DNA of 10,864 bases from contig DAAK01000195.1 in NCBI GenBank assembly GCA_001701075.1, positions 1-10,864 of the forward strand, written 5' to 3'. Position numbers and translations under genes: made by a program. The notes below the pieces were generated by a model. That model had not been told where the DNA came from. It saw nothing but the letters and a program-made list of their open reading frames with translations, and made no database searches. Of the stretch, positions 1 through 7,733 are shown one piece after another (position 1 is the first letter of the stretch; the number at the start of each line of letters is the position of its first letter). The stretch is from Bacteroidales bacterium GP3 (GTDB lineage: Bacteria > Bacteroidota > Bacteroidia > Bacteroidales > Muribaculaceae).

Positions 1-413
1 CAATGCAGCAACTACTCCGTCAAGAGGGAAAGAGATTGTTTGAGATAGGTGAAAAATACTATTTTGAAGATATGGGAATACGTAATGCTATCATTGGGTA
101 TCGCCCTATGGATTTAGGAGGTCTCTTGGAAAATGCTGTATACAACAAATTGGTCTCTGATGGTTTTGATGTGAAGGTAGGTGTGATGCCAAAGGGTCGT
201 GAAATTGATTTTGTAGCAGAGAAAGGAGGAGAGATTCAGTATATCCAGGTTGCAGTGCATGTCAATGACCAATCTACGGCAGAACGTGAATTTGGCAATC
301 TGGAAAATATTTCTGACAACTATGATAAGGTATTGGTCACTCTGCGAGATTCAGTACCTAACACCTACAAGGGAATCCGCATGATGTCACTACGCGAATT
401 CCTGCTAAATTGA
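1..413 (+). CDS. AAA-type ATPase with DUF4143 C-terminal domain, 3' end only
   Basis: The reading frame is open from the window edge and ends in TGA at 411-413, so this is the C-terminal part (about 136 residues visible) of a longer gene. The ATG at base 3 is probably an internal methionine. The visible part resembles the DUF4143 domain that follows an AAA_14 ATPase domain in a widespread family of roughly 380-450 residues: a 'YYFEDMGIRNAI' segment, then 'GGLLENAVYNKL', then 'GREIDFVAEKGGEIQYIQVA'. In many relatives the last segment has a PD-(D/E)XK nuclease-like pattern ending in E-x-K. Here the aspartate is present, but the E-x-K position reads Q-V-A, so a working nuclease site is doubtful. 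The P-loop half lies outside the window. The cellular role of this family is poorly known. The gene ends 84 bp before sbcD and no terminator is evident between them; a functional link is not implied. Confidence 0.8.
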   Translation, partial: MQQLLRQEGKRLFEIGEKYYFEDMGIRNAIIGYRPMDLGGLLENAVYNKLVSDGFDVKVGVMPKGREIDFVAEKGGEIQYIQVAVHVNDQSTAEREFGNLENISDNYDKVLVTLRDSVPNTYKGIRMMSLREFLLN

Positions 414-497
414 AATTAATTTGGAAGTGACAGAAAATAAAATCTTTATCTTCACAATATTAACAGTTTTACTCAACGTATTCTAAAATCTCAAAAC

Positions 498-1739
498 ATG
501 CGAATTCTCCATACAGCCGATATCCATTTCGGACAAAATATTTATCAACACTACGACCGTCTCGACGAGCATCTTCATTTCTTTGCCCAACTTAGGAAAT
601 GGTTAGAGATTTATTCTCCTGACGTATTGCTTTTCAGTGGCGACATCTACGATGTAGCCCAACCATCAGCTGCCATATGGAGCGCTTTCAACTCGGAGAT
701 TGTGAATCTCCGACAAAGTTTTCCATCACTCACAATTATCATAACGGCCGGAAACCATGACTCTGCATCACGTATTGAGTCATACAGCAAAGTATGGGAT
801 TTGGCTGGAATCACCGTGGTAGGTACTCCTCCACCTCTTCTCCAAACGGCTTCCGAAGGTTGGGAACAGAGGTATATTGTGCGTATCCCTTCGGGTTTTA
901 TCATAGCTATTCCTTACATGTCAGGCGACCGGACAGATACCATAATACATTTGCAGCAATTCGTTGAGACCATCAACACCGAAAAACTTCCTGTAGTGAT
1001 GACAGGTCACTTTGCTGCAGTGGGTAGCGATATCGAAGGTCATAATCCTGAAATAGGGACCATCAGATCTGTAGCAATCGAACGATTAGGATCATCTTAC
1101 GATTATCTTGCTCTCGGACATATCCATAAACCACAGACACTCGGACATCAAGCCATATTCGACGAAGATGCTCACACCTACAAATCCCCAATTGCCCGCT
1201 ATTCCGGCAGCGTGCTACATGTAAGCGAAGATGAAAACTATCCTCACTCTGTAACTCTTGTGGACATTGACAAACACGGAAGCGAAATCACATTGCGACA
1301 ATTGAAAATAAATCAGTTGCGCCATTTTATCACTCTCCCTTTAGATCAAGTAGAACCATTTGCATCCACAAAAGAAGCTCTTGTCTATCTCAAAAAATTC
1401 GTCAAAACCAACGACAATGTCTATATAAGGCTTCGATTCCTACAAAATGCTGAAATTCCTGCTGATTTCAATTCCTCTGTCTATGAACTCATTGACAAGA
1501 GCGGTAAAGATATAAGATATAATCCACGTATGATTCTCGTTTCTCCAGACAATGATGAATGCGATGACACAGAAGACAATAAACCGCAATTGGACGTCGA
1601 AGAAATAAAACAGATGACCAACCCACGCGAATTTGTCAGGAAAACAGCAGGGGCATATCCAGGACTTACAGAGGATGAACTCGACATGCTTTTTACTGAA
1701 GTGGAACAAGAAGTAAGAAAAATGATTGACGAAAAATAA
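498..1739 (+). CDS. sbcD: SbcD, Mre11-family DNA exonuclease/endonuclease subunit
   Basis: A 413-residue protein of normal length for the family, the nuclease half of the SbcCD complex that opens hairpins and trims blocked or protein-bound DNA ends. All calcineurin-like phosphoesterase motifs are visible: D8-x-H10 ('HTADIHFG'), G48-D49, G85-N86-H87-D88, H171 in 'TGHF', and G207-H208-I209-H210. These are the residues that bind two Mn2+ ions in Mre11/SbcD. The capping domain follows (roughly residues 275-345). An acidic linker (around 350-368) then leads into a helical tail (about 370-413), which in this family contacts the base of the SbcC coiled coil. The ATG at 498 starts directly with the conserved 'MRILHTADIH', which fixes the start; no strong Shine-Dalgarno precedes it, as is usual in Bacteroidetes. 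The stop is 14 bp before sbcC, so the two are almost certainly cotranscribed. Confidence 0.96.
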   Translation: MRILHTADIHFGQNIYQHYDRLDEHLHFFAQLRKWLEIYSPDVLLFSGDIYDVAQPSAAIWSAFNSEIVNLRQSFPSLTIIITAGNHDSASRIESYSKVWDLAGITVVGTPPPLLQTASEGWEQRYIVRIPSGFIIAIPYMSGDRTDTIIHLQQFVETINTEKLPVVMTGHFAAVGSDIEGHNPEIGTIRSVAIERLGSSYDYLALGHIHKPQTLGHQAIFDEDAHTYKSPIARYSGSVLHVSEDENYPHSVTLVDIDKHGSEITLRQLKINQLRHFITLPLDQVEPFASTKEALVYLKKFVKTNDNVYIRLRFLQNAEIPADFNSSVYELIDKSGKDIRYNPRMILVSPDNDECDDTEDNKPQLDVEEIKQMTNPREFVRKTAGAYPGLTEDELDMLFTEVEQEVRKMIDEK

Positions 1740-1753
1740 CACCGACCAGCCAT

Positions 1754-4700
1754 ATGAAGATAAAACGACTTATTATACGGAACATAGCTTCTATTGAGCA
1801 AGGCGAAATAGACTTCGAAAACGGTCTCATAAATCGAGAGACAGGTAATCCTGCTTCGCTTTTCTTGATCACTGGAGATACTGGGTCGGGGAAATCCGTT
1901 ATTCTTGATTGCATCTCAATGGCCTTGTATGGTACTACACCAAGAGTGAAAAGTGTAAATGGAGTAAAAAACAATGTCTATCATAATAATAATGGTGAAG
2001 AAATATCTGTAAACGATATCACACAATATACACGTATAGGCATTTCCTGGAGGGATGATTGCTTTTCAGAACTCTCTTTTACAGGAAATGATGGCGTGGA
2101 TTATATATCAAAATTTACTCTTGGAAGAACCTCCCATAACAATTATCGTAAACCGGAATGGACATTAAAAGTCGGTGATGATGAGATTATTGAAAACAGA
2201 AAAGAGGAAATCAAAGAACAAATACAAAGAGCTGTAGGTCTTTCATTCGAACAGTTTAGCAGAATGGCCATGCTCGCCCAAGGCCAGTTTGCAACCTTTC
2301 TGACAGGCAAAAAAGAGGAAAGGGAACGCATACTCGAACAACTTACCGCTACTGATATCTTTTCACGCTATGGAGAAGCTATATCAAATATATTCAAGAA
2401 CTCTAAGCATGAATTTGACACATCAAGGAAAATCTACGAAGAATTCAGCAAAAAAATTCTTGATGACACAATTCGACAGGAACTTATCACGGAACAAGCA
2501 GAAAAGAATAAAGAAGCTACTAAACTACAAACCGAAACAGATAATCTCCGGCGACGCATCAACTGCACTGATGCTATATTGAAAACAGATAAAGATATAG
2601 CAGCACTAAAAGAAGAAGCCGCAAAACTTAAAACTCTTGAAGATACTTCAGAATTTCGGAAAAGAAAAGCAATCCTTAGTCTTTGGGATTCCACATCTGC
2701 CCAGCGAGAACTTCTATCAGATAAAATCAAAGCTGCCCAATCCTTGACAAACGACAGGAAAACGCTTCAGGAGAAGAAATATGAATTCCTTTTATTATCT
2801 AAAGATCTCAATGCGCGCAAGACAGCTGCTGAGGAAAAGACCAGACTCCTTGAGAAGCAAAGATTGTGGATAGAAAGTCAACAGCCTCTTAAAAAACTTT
2901 TCAATGATTCTTCTGAAGTGATCTCCGACATCAACCGATTCGTTTCAATAGTCAAAGAGGTCAAAAAGAAAGAAAATGAAGTTGAAACGGCTAAAGCAAA
3001 CATTGATGAACTTAAAAAGAATATCTCTTCAAAAAACGAATGCTATAAGCTACAAAATGAAAAATGCGATGAATGTAAGGCTCAAATAACCAAGAAGACT
3101 TCGGATCGAGATACACTCAATCCAACTGCTCTTAGAAATGAAAACGAGCTATTGACGAAGCGTCAGATCGCATTGACCGATCTTTCGGTTCGCATGGATT
3201 CACTTGAAGCTGAGAAGCAAGATATAGAAAAGGCAGAGAAAAAGTATGAGGAAATATCTATACTCTTTTCCTCACTCAAATCGGATGCAGAAAAGGCTTC
3301 TGAAGAATGTGCATGCCTGGAAAAAGAGAAGAATGCCTCTGATAGCAGATATCGGACGATGCTTCTCAGTGTGGATAAGAAATTTGAGGCTATACGTCGG
3401 CAGCTTGTGGAAGAACATGCCAACAACTGTCCGCTTTGTGGTCAGTCTATAGAAGGATTTCTGACAGCTTGGAAAAGCAAAGAGTATTTCTCAGACATTC
3501 TTTCACCACTTGAGGAAGAAAAAAACAAGTGCTTGGAGGCTTATAATGCAGCTAAAAAGAAGGCCGATGATGCAAAAGAGAAAATGGACACAACTTCCGG
3601 CATCCTTAAAGCTAAGGAAGACGATTTGAATAAAAGAAAGAGTAAAATATCCAAAAATCAGAAAGAAATTGAAGACATTCTCAAATCGCTTAAAATAGTA
3701 TCAGATGATACCTTAAAAACTTTCCTTTCAGACGAACTCTCGCAACTTAAGGGAAAAATAGAGGTAATTTCTGAGAAACTAAAACAAGCCGAAAACCTGC
3801 AGAAAGAGATTAACACTCTCATCTCGAATAAGGATTCTTTAGATAAAGGGTTAAAAGAGATAGATAAACAACTACAAGAAACGCTTAAATCCGTTGCTCA
3901 AAAAGAGACTGCCACCAAAATGGCGTTAGACAGAATAGAAGAATTGAAAAAGGAAAAGGAATCTCTCCAAGAGAAAATTTCTTTTGCTCTCAAAGATTAT
4001 GTCAACCAGTGGATAGAATCTCCAGAAGAAATTGCAACGAAACTTAAGGAGGATGCCGACAATTTTTCGACAAAAGTTGAAATATTCTCAAAAGAAGAAC
4101 CTGCACACATTGTATTATTGAAAACCATTGAATCAATAAATACAGTACGTGACAATCTTTTAAAGCTGATTGGCACTACAGAACCATTGGAAAAGCAATC
4201 AAAATTCAGTGATCTGAAGAATCTTAATCAAGATGAAATTCTTGAAAGATGGCACTCTTTCCAAATTGAAGTATCAACCACATATGGCAAAATTATAGAG
4301 AACGAGACTAAATTGAGTGAACTCGAAAAGTCACTCCAAGAATATTACCAAGCAAGTGGATCCTCAGAAACCGCTCTCAAACAGCTGCTTGATGCTGCTG
4401 ATGAAATCTCGCAAATGCGCTCTCTACAAGAAAGCCATCGTGAGAATTTACACAAAAATGCAACTCTTCTCGAAGAGGCAAACAAGAGTAAGCATGAGAA
4501 TCTTAAAATATTGAACCTCAATAATGAGACAGAACTTGATGATATTGAAAAACTAAAGTCTGATCTCAATTCGCTCGTCGGCAAACACTCTGAATTTACC
4601 AAACGACTCGGAGCAATAAAAGAGAGACTGGAAGCAGACGAGAAAACTCGGCTTGAAAGTGAAACGCAAAAAGAAGAACTCGAAAAGAAGAGTGCGAGAA

Positions 4701-5209
4701 TGCATAAGTGGGAAATCATGAACAAATACTTTGGAGGCACTCGTTTCCGGACACTCGTTCAATCATATATCCTGCGTCCTCTTCTGAACAATGCTAATAT
4801 TTATCTGCGACAGATTACCGATCACTATCTTCTGACATGTAGCGGCGAAAATGAGCAACTCTCCATTCTGGTGCGCGACCGATATCACAATAATGAGCCA
4901 CGAAGCGTTACCGTCCTCTCTGGTGGAGAACGATTCATGGTCTCTCTTGCACTTTCACTTGCCTTATCAGCAATGAATCGTCCGGATATGAACGTAGATA
5001 TACTCTTCATTGATGAGGGTTTCGGCACGCTTGATGCAAAAAGCCTCGACTTGGTGATGAATACATTGCGTCGACTTCCCGAAATCAACGGCCAGACGGG
5101 TCGACGCGTAGGAGTAATCTCTCACCGCGAGGAACTCACAGAGCAGATAGATTGCCAAATAAAGCTCCGGAGCTGCGGCGAAGGACGTTCAAGAATTGAA
5201 ATATCATAA
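1754..5209 (+). CDS. sbcC: SbcC, Rad50/SMC-like ATPase subunit of the SbcCD nuclease
   Basis: A 1151-residue protein, in the range usual for SbcC. It is the ATPase that clamps DNA and controls the SbcD nuclease. The N-terminal lobe has Walker A 'GDTGSGKS' at residues 41-48 and a Q-loop region 'MLAQGQFATFL' with Q176. A long Lys/Glu/Leu-rich coiled coil fills about 190-990. It is broken in the middle by the zinc hook C559-P-L-C562-G, through which two SbcC molecules join. The C-terminal lobe has the ABC signature 'LSGGERF' (1055-1061), Walker B 'ILFIDEGFGTLD' (1083-1094, with catalytic-type D1087-E1088) and the H-loop His1124 in 'ISHREE'. The start 'MKIKRLIIRNIASIEQGEIDF' matches the usual N-terminal strand of Rad50-type proteins. 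It is the second gene of the sbcDC operon and is followed by a strong terminator. No motif is missing. Confidence 0.96.
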   Translation: MKIKRLIIRNIASIEQGEIDFENGLINRETGNPASLFLITGDTGSGKSVILDCISMALYGTTPRVKSVNGVKNNVYHNNNGEEISVNDITQYTRIGISWRDDCFSELSFTGNDGVDYISKFTLGRTSHNNYRKPEWTLKVGDDEIIENRKEEIKEQIQRAVGLSFEQFSRMAMLAQGQFATFLTGKKEERERILEQLTATDIFSRYGEAISNIFKNSKHEFDTSRKIYEEFSKKILDDTIRQELITEQAEKNKEATKLQTETDNLRRRINCTDAILKTDKDIAALKEEAAKLKTLEDTSEFRKRKAILSLWDSTSAQRELLSDKIKAAQSLTNDRKTLQEKKYEFLLLSKDLNARKTAAEEKTRLLEKQRLWIESQQPLKKLFNDSSEVISDINRFVSIVKEVKKKENEVETAKANIDELKKNISSKNECYKLQNEKCDECKAQITKKTSDRDTLNPTALRNENELLTKRQIALTDLSVRMDSLEAEKQDIEKAEKKYEEISILFSSLKSDAEKASEECACLEKEKNASDSRYRTMLLSVDKKFEAIRRQLVEEHANNCPLCGQSIEGFLTAWKSKEYFSDILSPLEEEKNKCLEAYNAAKKKADDAKEKMDTTSGILKAKEDDLNKRKSKISKNQKEIEDILKSLKIVSDDTLKTFLSDELSQLKGKIEVISEKLKQAENLQKEINTLISNKDSLDKGLKEIDKQLQETLKSVAQKETATKMALDRIEELKKEKESLQEKISFALKDYVNQWIESPEEIATKLKEDADNFSTKVEIFSKEEPAHIVLLKTIESINTVRDNLLKLIGTTEPLEKQSKFSDLKNLNQDEILERWHSFQIEVSTTYGKIIENETKLSELEKSLQEYYQASGSSETALKQLLDAADEISQMRSLQESHRENLHKNATLLEEANKSKHENLKILNLNNETELDDIEKLKSDLNSLVGKHSEFTKRLGAIKERLEADEKTRLESETQKEELEKKSARMHKWEIMNKYFGGTRFRTLVQSYILRPLLNNANIYLRQITDHYLLTCSGENEQLSILVRDRYHNNEPRSVTVLSGGERFMVSLALSLALSAMNRPDMNVDILFIDEGFGTLDAKSLDLVMNTLRRLPEINGQTGRRVGVISHREELTEQIDCQIKLRSCGEGRSRIEIS

Positions 5210-5231
5210 TAAGATAGTACAGACGAACATA

Positions 5232-5271
5232 AAATTGAGGAGTCAAGCAAATAAGCTTGGCTCCTCAATTT
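5232..5271 (+). terminator. Strong hairpin terminator between convergent sbcC and hppA
   Basis: Two 17-base arms (5232-5248 and 5255-5271) pair around a 6-base AAATAA loop. The arms run from AAATTGAGGAG to its complement, so the stem ends in A/T pairs and has a GC-richer centre. It starts 23 bp after the sbcC stop. Downstream in the + direction the sequence is AT-rich (TATATCTTTA) but without a long pure T run. Only one pair (5243/5260) is imperfect: it is a G-U wobble in the + strand RNA but an A-C mismatch in the - strand RNA, so the hairpin is slightly better for sbcC. It lies 85 bp beyond the hppA stop and could serve both genes. Confidence 0.8.
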
Positions 5272-5277
5272 ATATCT

Positions 5278-5354
5278 TTATGCATTCTGAATCATAACTA
5301 GCAGTCTCCTTGTCGCAAAGCCAATTATGCATTATGCATTCTGAATTATGCATT
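5278..5354. repeat. ATGCAT-rich short repeat cluster
   Basis: The 15-mer TTATGCATTCTGAAT occurs twice exactly, at 5278-5292 and 5332-5346, 54 bp apart. The palindrome ATGCAT occurs four times (5280, 5327, 5334 and 5348). The right half (5323-5354) is almost entirely made of overlapping AATTATGCATT units and reaches to within one base of the hppA stop codon. Between the copies lies a non-repeated stretch of about 30 bp containing CCTTGTCGCAAAG, which can form a small stem-loop. The arrangement looks like a REP/MITE-like intergenic repeat, but no transposase or longer terminal inverted repeat is visible, so its identity is unproven. Confidence 0.6.
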
Positions 5355-5355
5355 A

Positions 5356-7599
5356 TTAAAACAGGCTCCAGGAAACAGTAAGACCGGCCATCACGATCGC
5401 TACCATCGACATCAACTTGATAAGGATGTTGAGACTCGGACCGGATGTATCCTTGAAAGGATCGCCAACAGTATCACCGACAACGGTAGCCTTGTGCACT
5501 TCGCTACCCTTGCCACCAAAGTTACCTTCTTCGATATACTTCTTAGCATTATCCCATGCTCCACCTGAGTTGGCCATGAAGACAGCAAGAACAAAGCCTG
5601 CAGAAAGACCACCGATAAGAAGACCGATAACGCCAGGAACTCCAAAGACAAGACCTACAACAATTGGAACCGCGATAGCAAGTAGAGACGGGAATACCAT
5701 CTCACGCTGAGCTCCCTTTGTAGAAATTTGAACACATCGAGCATAATCAGGTTCTGCCTGACCTGTCAGGATTCCCTTTATCTCACGGAACTGACGGCGA
5801 ACCTCCTCAACCATGTGTGAAGCTGCACGACCTACGGCATTCATTGTAAGGCCGCAGAAGAGGAATGCCATCATGGCACCAATAAACATACCTGAGAGCA
5901 CCATTGGATTCATTAGGTTAACATCATATGCCACCATAAAGTCGCGGAAAGTAGCCTGATTCAAAGCTATCATACGAGGCACCTCAAGATTGCTTATGGG
6001 ATCAATTGTCGTACCAACCTGAATGAACTCCTGACCGATATGGTGAAGACCCATACGGATTTCTTCAACATAAGAAGCAAGAAGCGCAAGACCGGTAAGA
6101 GCGGCTGATCCGATAGCAAAGCCTTTACCAGTAGCAGCAGTAGTGTTTCCAAGTGAGTCAAGGGCGTCTGTACGCTTACGTACATTTTCTCCAAGGCTAC
6201 TCATCTCTGCGTTGCCACCAGCATTGTCAGCTATAGGACCATATGCATCTGTTGCCAAAGTAATACCAAGGGTTGAAAGCATTCCGACTGCAGCAATACC
6301 GATACCATAAAGACCCCATGATATATTAGCGAAGTCAAACCCAGAAGCAAGATAGTAGCTCATGATGATACCGAAGACAACGGCAATAACGGGAACTGCA
6401 GTAGAAATCATACCAAGACCTACACCGGATATGATTACTGTAGCAGGACCTGTCGTTCCGCTTTCAGCAAGTTTCTTGGTAGGTTTGTATGACTGCGAAG
6501 TGTAATATTCGGTAGCCTGTCCGATAACAATACCAACAAACAGACCTACAACAACTGCGAGAGAAAGATTAATCCAGTTAGGAATCTCAAGGACCCACAT
6601 GATGAGGAAAGTGGCAGCAACGATAAGTGCAGAGCTAAGATTAGTTCCTGTAGCAAGAGCACCAAGAAGATTCTTCATAGTTGCATTCTCTTTGGTCTTC
6701 ACAGCAAAGATACCAATAATAGAAAGAAGAATACCGACAGCTGCAATCAGCATCGGAGCCATAACGGCCTTTGTCTGTAGAGCAACGCTTCCAGCTTCGA
6801 CATCCATGAATCCGACAGCACCGGCTGCTGCTCCAAGAGCTGCAGTAGCAAGTATCGAACCGCAATAAGACTCATAAAGGTCAGCACCCATACCAGCCAC
6901 ATCACCTACATTGTCGCCAACGTTGTCAGCAATAGTTGCAGGGTTGCGAGGATCATCTTCAGGAATACCGGCTTCTACTTTACCTACGAGGTCAGCACCT
7001 ACGTCGGCAGCCTTAGTATAAATACCACCACCAACACGTGCGAAGAGAGCCTGTGTACTTGCTCCCATTCCAAAAGTAAGCATAGTCGTGGTGATCATAG
7101 TCAGTTTCTGGGTGTCGGGAAGATCAATAGCCCAATTAAGGATAAGATACCAGAAAGAGATGTCAAGAAGACCAAGGCCTACCACTACCAGACCCATCAC
7201 TGCACCTGAACGGAATGCGACTTTAAGGCCGGAGTTGAGTGATTCACGAGCTGCGTTGGCTGTACGAGCAGATGCATAGGTAGCAGTCTTCATGCCAAGG
7301 AAACCAGCAAGACCAGAGAAGAAACCACCGGTAAGGAATGCCACAGGCACCCATTCATTTTGAACACCAAAGCCGTAAGCCATTATGGAGAAGAGCACGA
7401 CAAGACAGAGGAAGACCACTGTGACGATCTTGTACTGCTGACGCAGATAGGACATGGCACCTTGACGCACATGCGAAGCAATCTTCTTCATTGTGTCGGT
7501 ACCCTCATCCTGACCCTTCATCCAACGGAAAAAATAGAAAGCAAGCGCCAATGCTACAACTGAGGAAGCAGGCACAAGCCAGAATAGATTGTTTACCAT
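5356..7599 (-). CDS. hppA: K+-dependent ion-translocating membrane pyrophosphatase
   Basis: A 747-residue, very hydrophobic inner-membrane protein (family fold of about 16 membrane helices) that hydrolyses PPi to pump ions out of the cytoplasm. The conserved PPi/Mg2+ sites are all present: 'DVGADLVGKVE' (199-209), 'DNVGDNVGDVAGMGADLYES' (225-244), 'ADNAGGNAEMSSL' (457-469) and 'GDTVGDPFKDTSGPS' (708-722). The sequence 'GNTTAATGKG' has Ala488 and Gly491 where K+-independent H+-pumps have Lys and Thr, which marks the K+-dependent class. The ion-gate set D240/E243/K728 matches D243/E246/K707 of the Thermotoga Na+ pump (family knowledge), so Na+ transport, or combined Na+/H+ transport as in Bacteroides vulgatus, is likely. 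The start 'MVNNLFWLVPAS' opens the first membrane helix. The gene is monocistronic, with its own promoter box upstream and convergent to sbcC. The symbol hppA is the conventional one and does not imply H+ specificity. Confidence 0.96.
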   Translation of the reverse strand: MVNNLFWLVPASSVVALALAFYFFRWMKGQDEGTDTMKKIASHVRQGAMSYLRQQYKIVTVVFLCLVVLFSIMAYGFGVQNEWVPVAFLTGGFFSGLAGFLGMKTATYASARTANAARESLNSGLKVAFRSGAVMGLVVVGLGLLDISFWYLILNWAIDLPDTQKLTMITTTMLTFGMGASTQALFARVGGGIYTKAADVGADLVGKVEAGIPEDDPRNPATIADNVGDNVGDVAGMGADLYESYCGSILATAALGAAAGAVGFMDVEAGSVALQTKAVMAPMLIAAVGILLSIIGIFAVKTKENATMKNLLGALATGTNLSSALIVAATFLIMWVLEIPNWINLSLAVVVGLFVGIVIGQATEYYTSQSYKPTKKLAESGTTGPATVIISGVGLGMISTAVPVIAVVFGIIMSYYLASGFDFANISWGLYGIGIAAVGMLSTLGITLATDAYGPIADNAGGNAEMSSLGENVRKRTDALDSLGNTTAATGKGFAIGSAALTGLALLASYVEEIRMGLHHIGQEFIQVGTTIDPISNLEVPRMIALNQATFRDFMVAYDVNLMNPMVLSGMFIGAMMAFLFCGLTMNAVGRAASHMVEEVRRQFREIKGILTGQAEPDYARCVQISTKGAQREMVFPSLLAIAVPIVVGLVFGVPGVIGLLIGGLSAGFVLAVFMANSGGAWDNAKKYIEEGNFGGKGSEVHKATVVGDTVGDPFKDTSGPSLNILIKLMSMVAIVMAGLTVSWSLF

Positions 7600-7649
7600 G
7601 GTAAAATCTAAAAAAGTTGTTGATGAGTTATTAAAAATCAGTTAATTTT

Positions 7650-7665
7650 GAATTTGCAAAAATTC
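7650..7665 (-). promoter_or_regulatory. Perfect hairpin at the predicted 5' end of hppA mRNA
   Basis: GAATTT (7650-7655) and AAATTC (7660-7665) are perfect inverted repeats around a 4-base loop. Read on the minus strand, the palindrome begins about 5 bases after the -7 box, where transcription should start. It could therefore be a 5'-terminal mRNA stem-loop or an operator overlapping the start site. The stem is AT-rich and short, so it may also be chance in an AT-rich leader. Confidence 0.35.
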
Positions 7666-7669
7666 GTTA

Positions 7670-7677
7670 CAAAGTTA
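7670..7677 (-). promoter_or_regulatory. Bacteroidetes -7 promoter box for hppA
   Basis: On the minus strand these bases read TAACTTTG, an exact match to the Bacteroidetes -7 consensus TAnnTTTG, 70 bp before the hppA start codon. The only TTTG resembling a -33 box lies 12 bp upstream (7690-7693), closer than the usual 19-21 bp, so the -33 element is weak or absent. Predicted transcription start is near 7664, leaving an AT-rich leader of about 65 nt with no clear Shine-Dalgarno. Confidence 0.55.
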
Positions 7678-7733
7678 ACCAAATTTTATCAAATTTTTGC
7701 ATTAGATTTAAATAATTATGATTTTTTAACACA

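Noticed and set aside
414..497. Possible promoter for sbcDC (TAATTTGG at 417-424; TTTG at 420-423 with AATCTTTA at 441-448)
   Set aside because: The first is one base off the -7 consensus with no -33. The second has two mismatches in the -7 and a short spacing. Neither is strong enough in AT-rich DNA to list as a feature.
3420..3440. Cys-x-x-Cys motif in SbcC as a sign of an unusual metal-binding insertion
   Set aside because: It is the ordinary Rad50/SbcC zinc hook at the coiled-coil apex.
4345..4740. 131-residue open frame on the minus strand inside sbcC
   Set aside because: It is Ser/Phe-rich low-complexity sequence, the reverse-strand shadow of Lys/Glu-rich coiled-coil codons. The same applies to the other antisense frames within sbcC.
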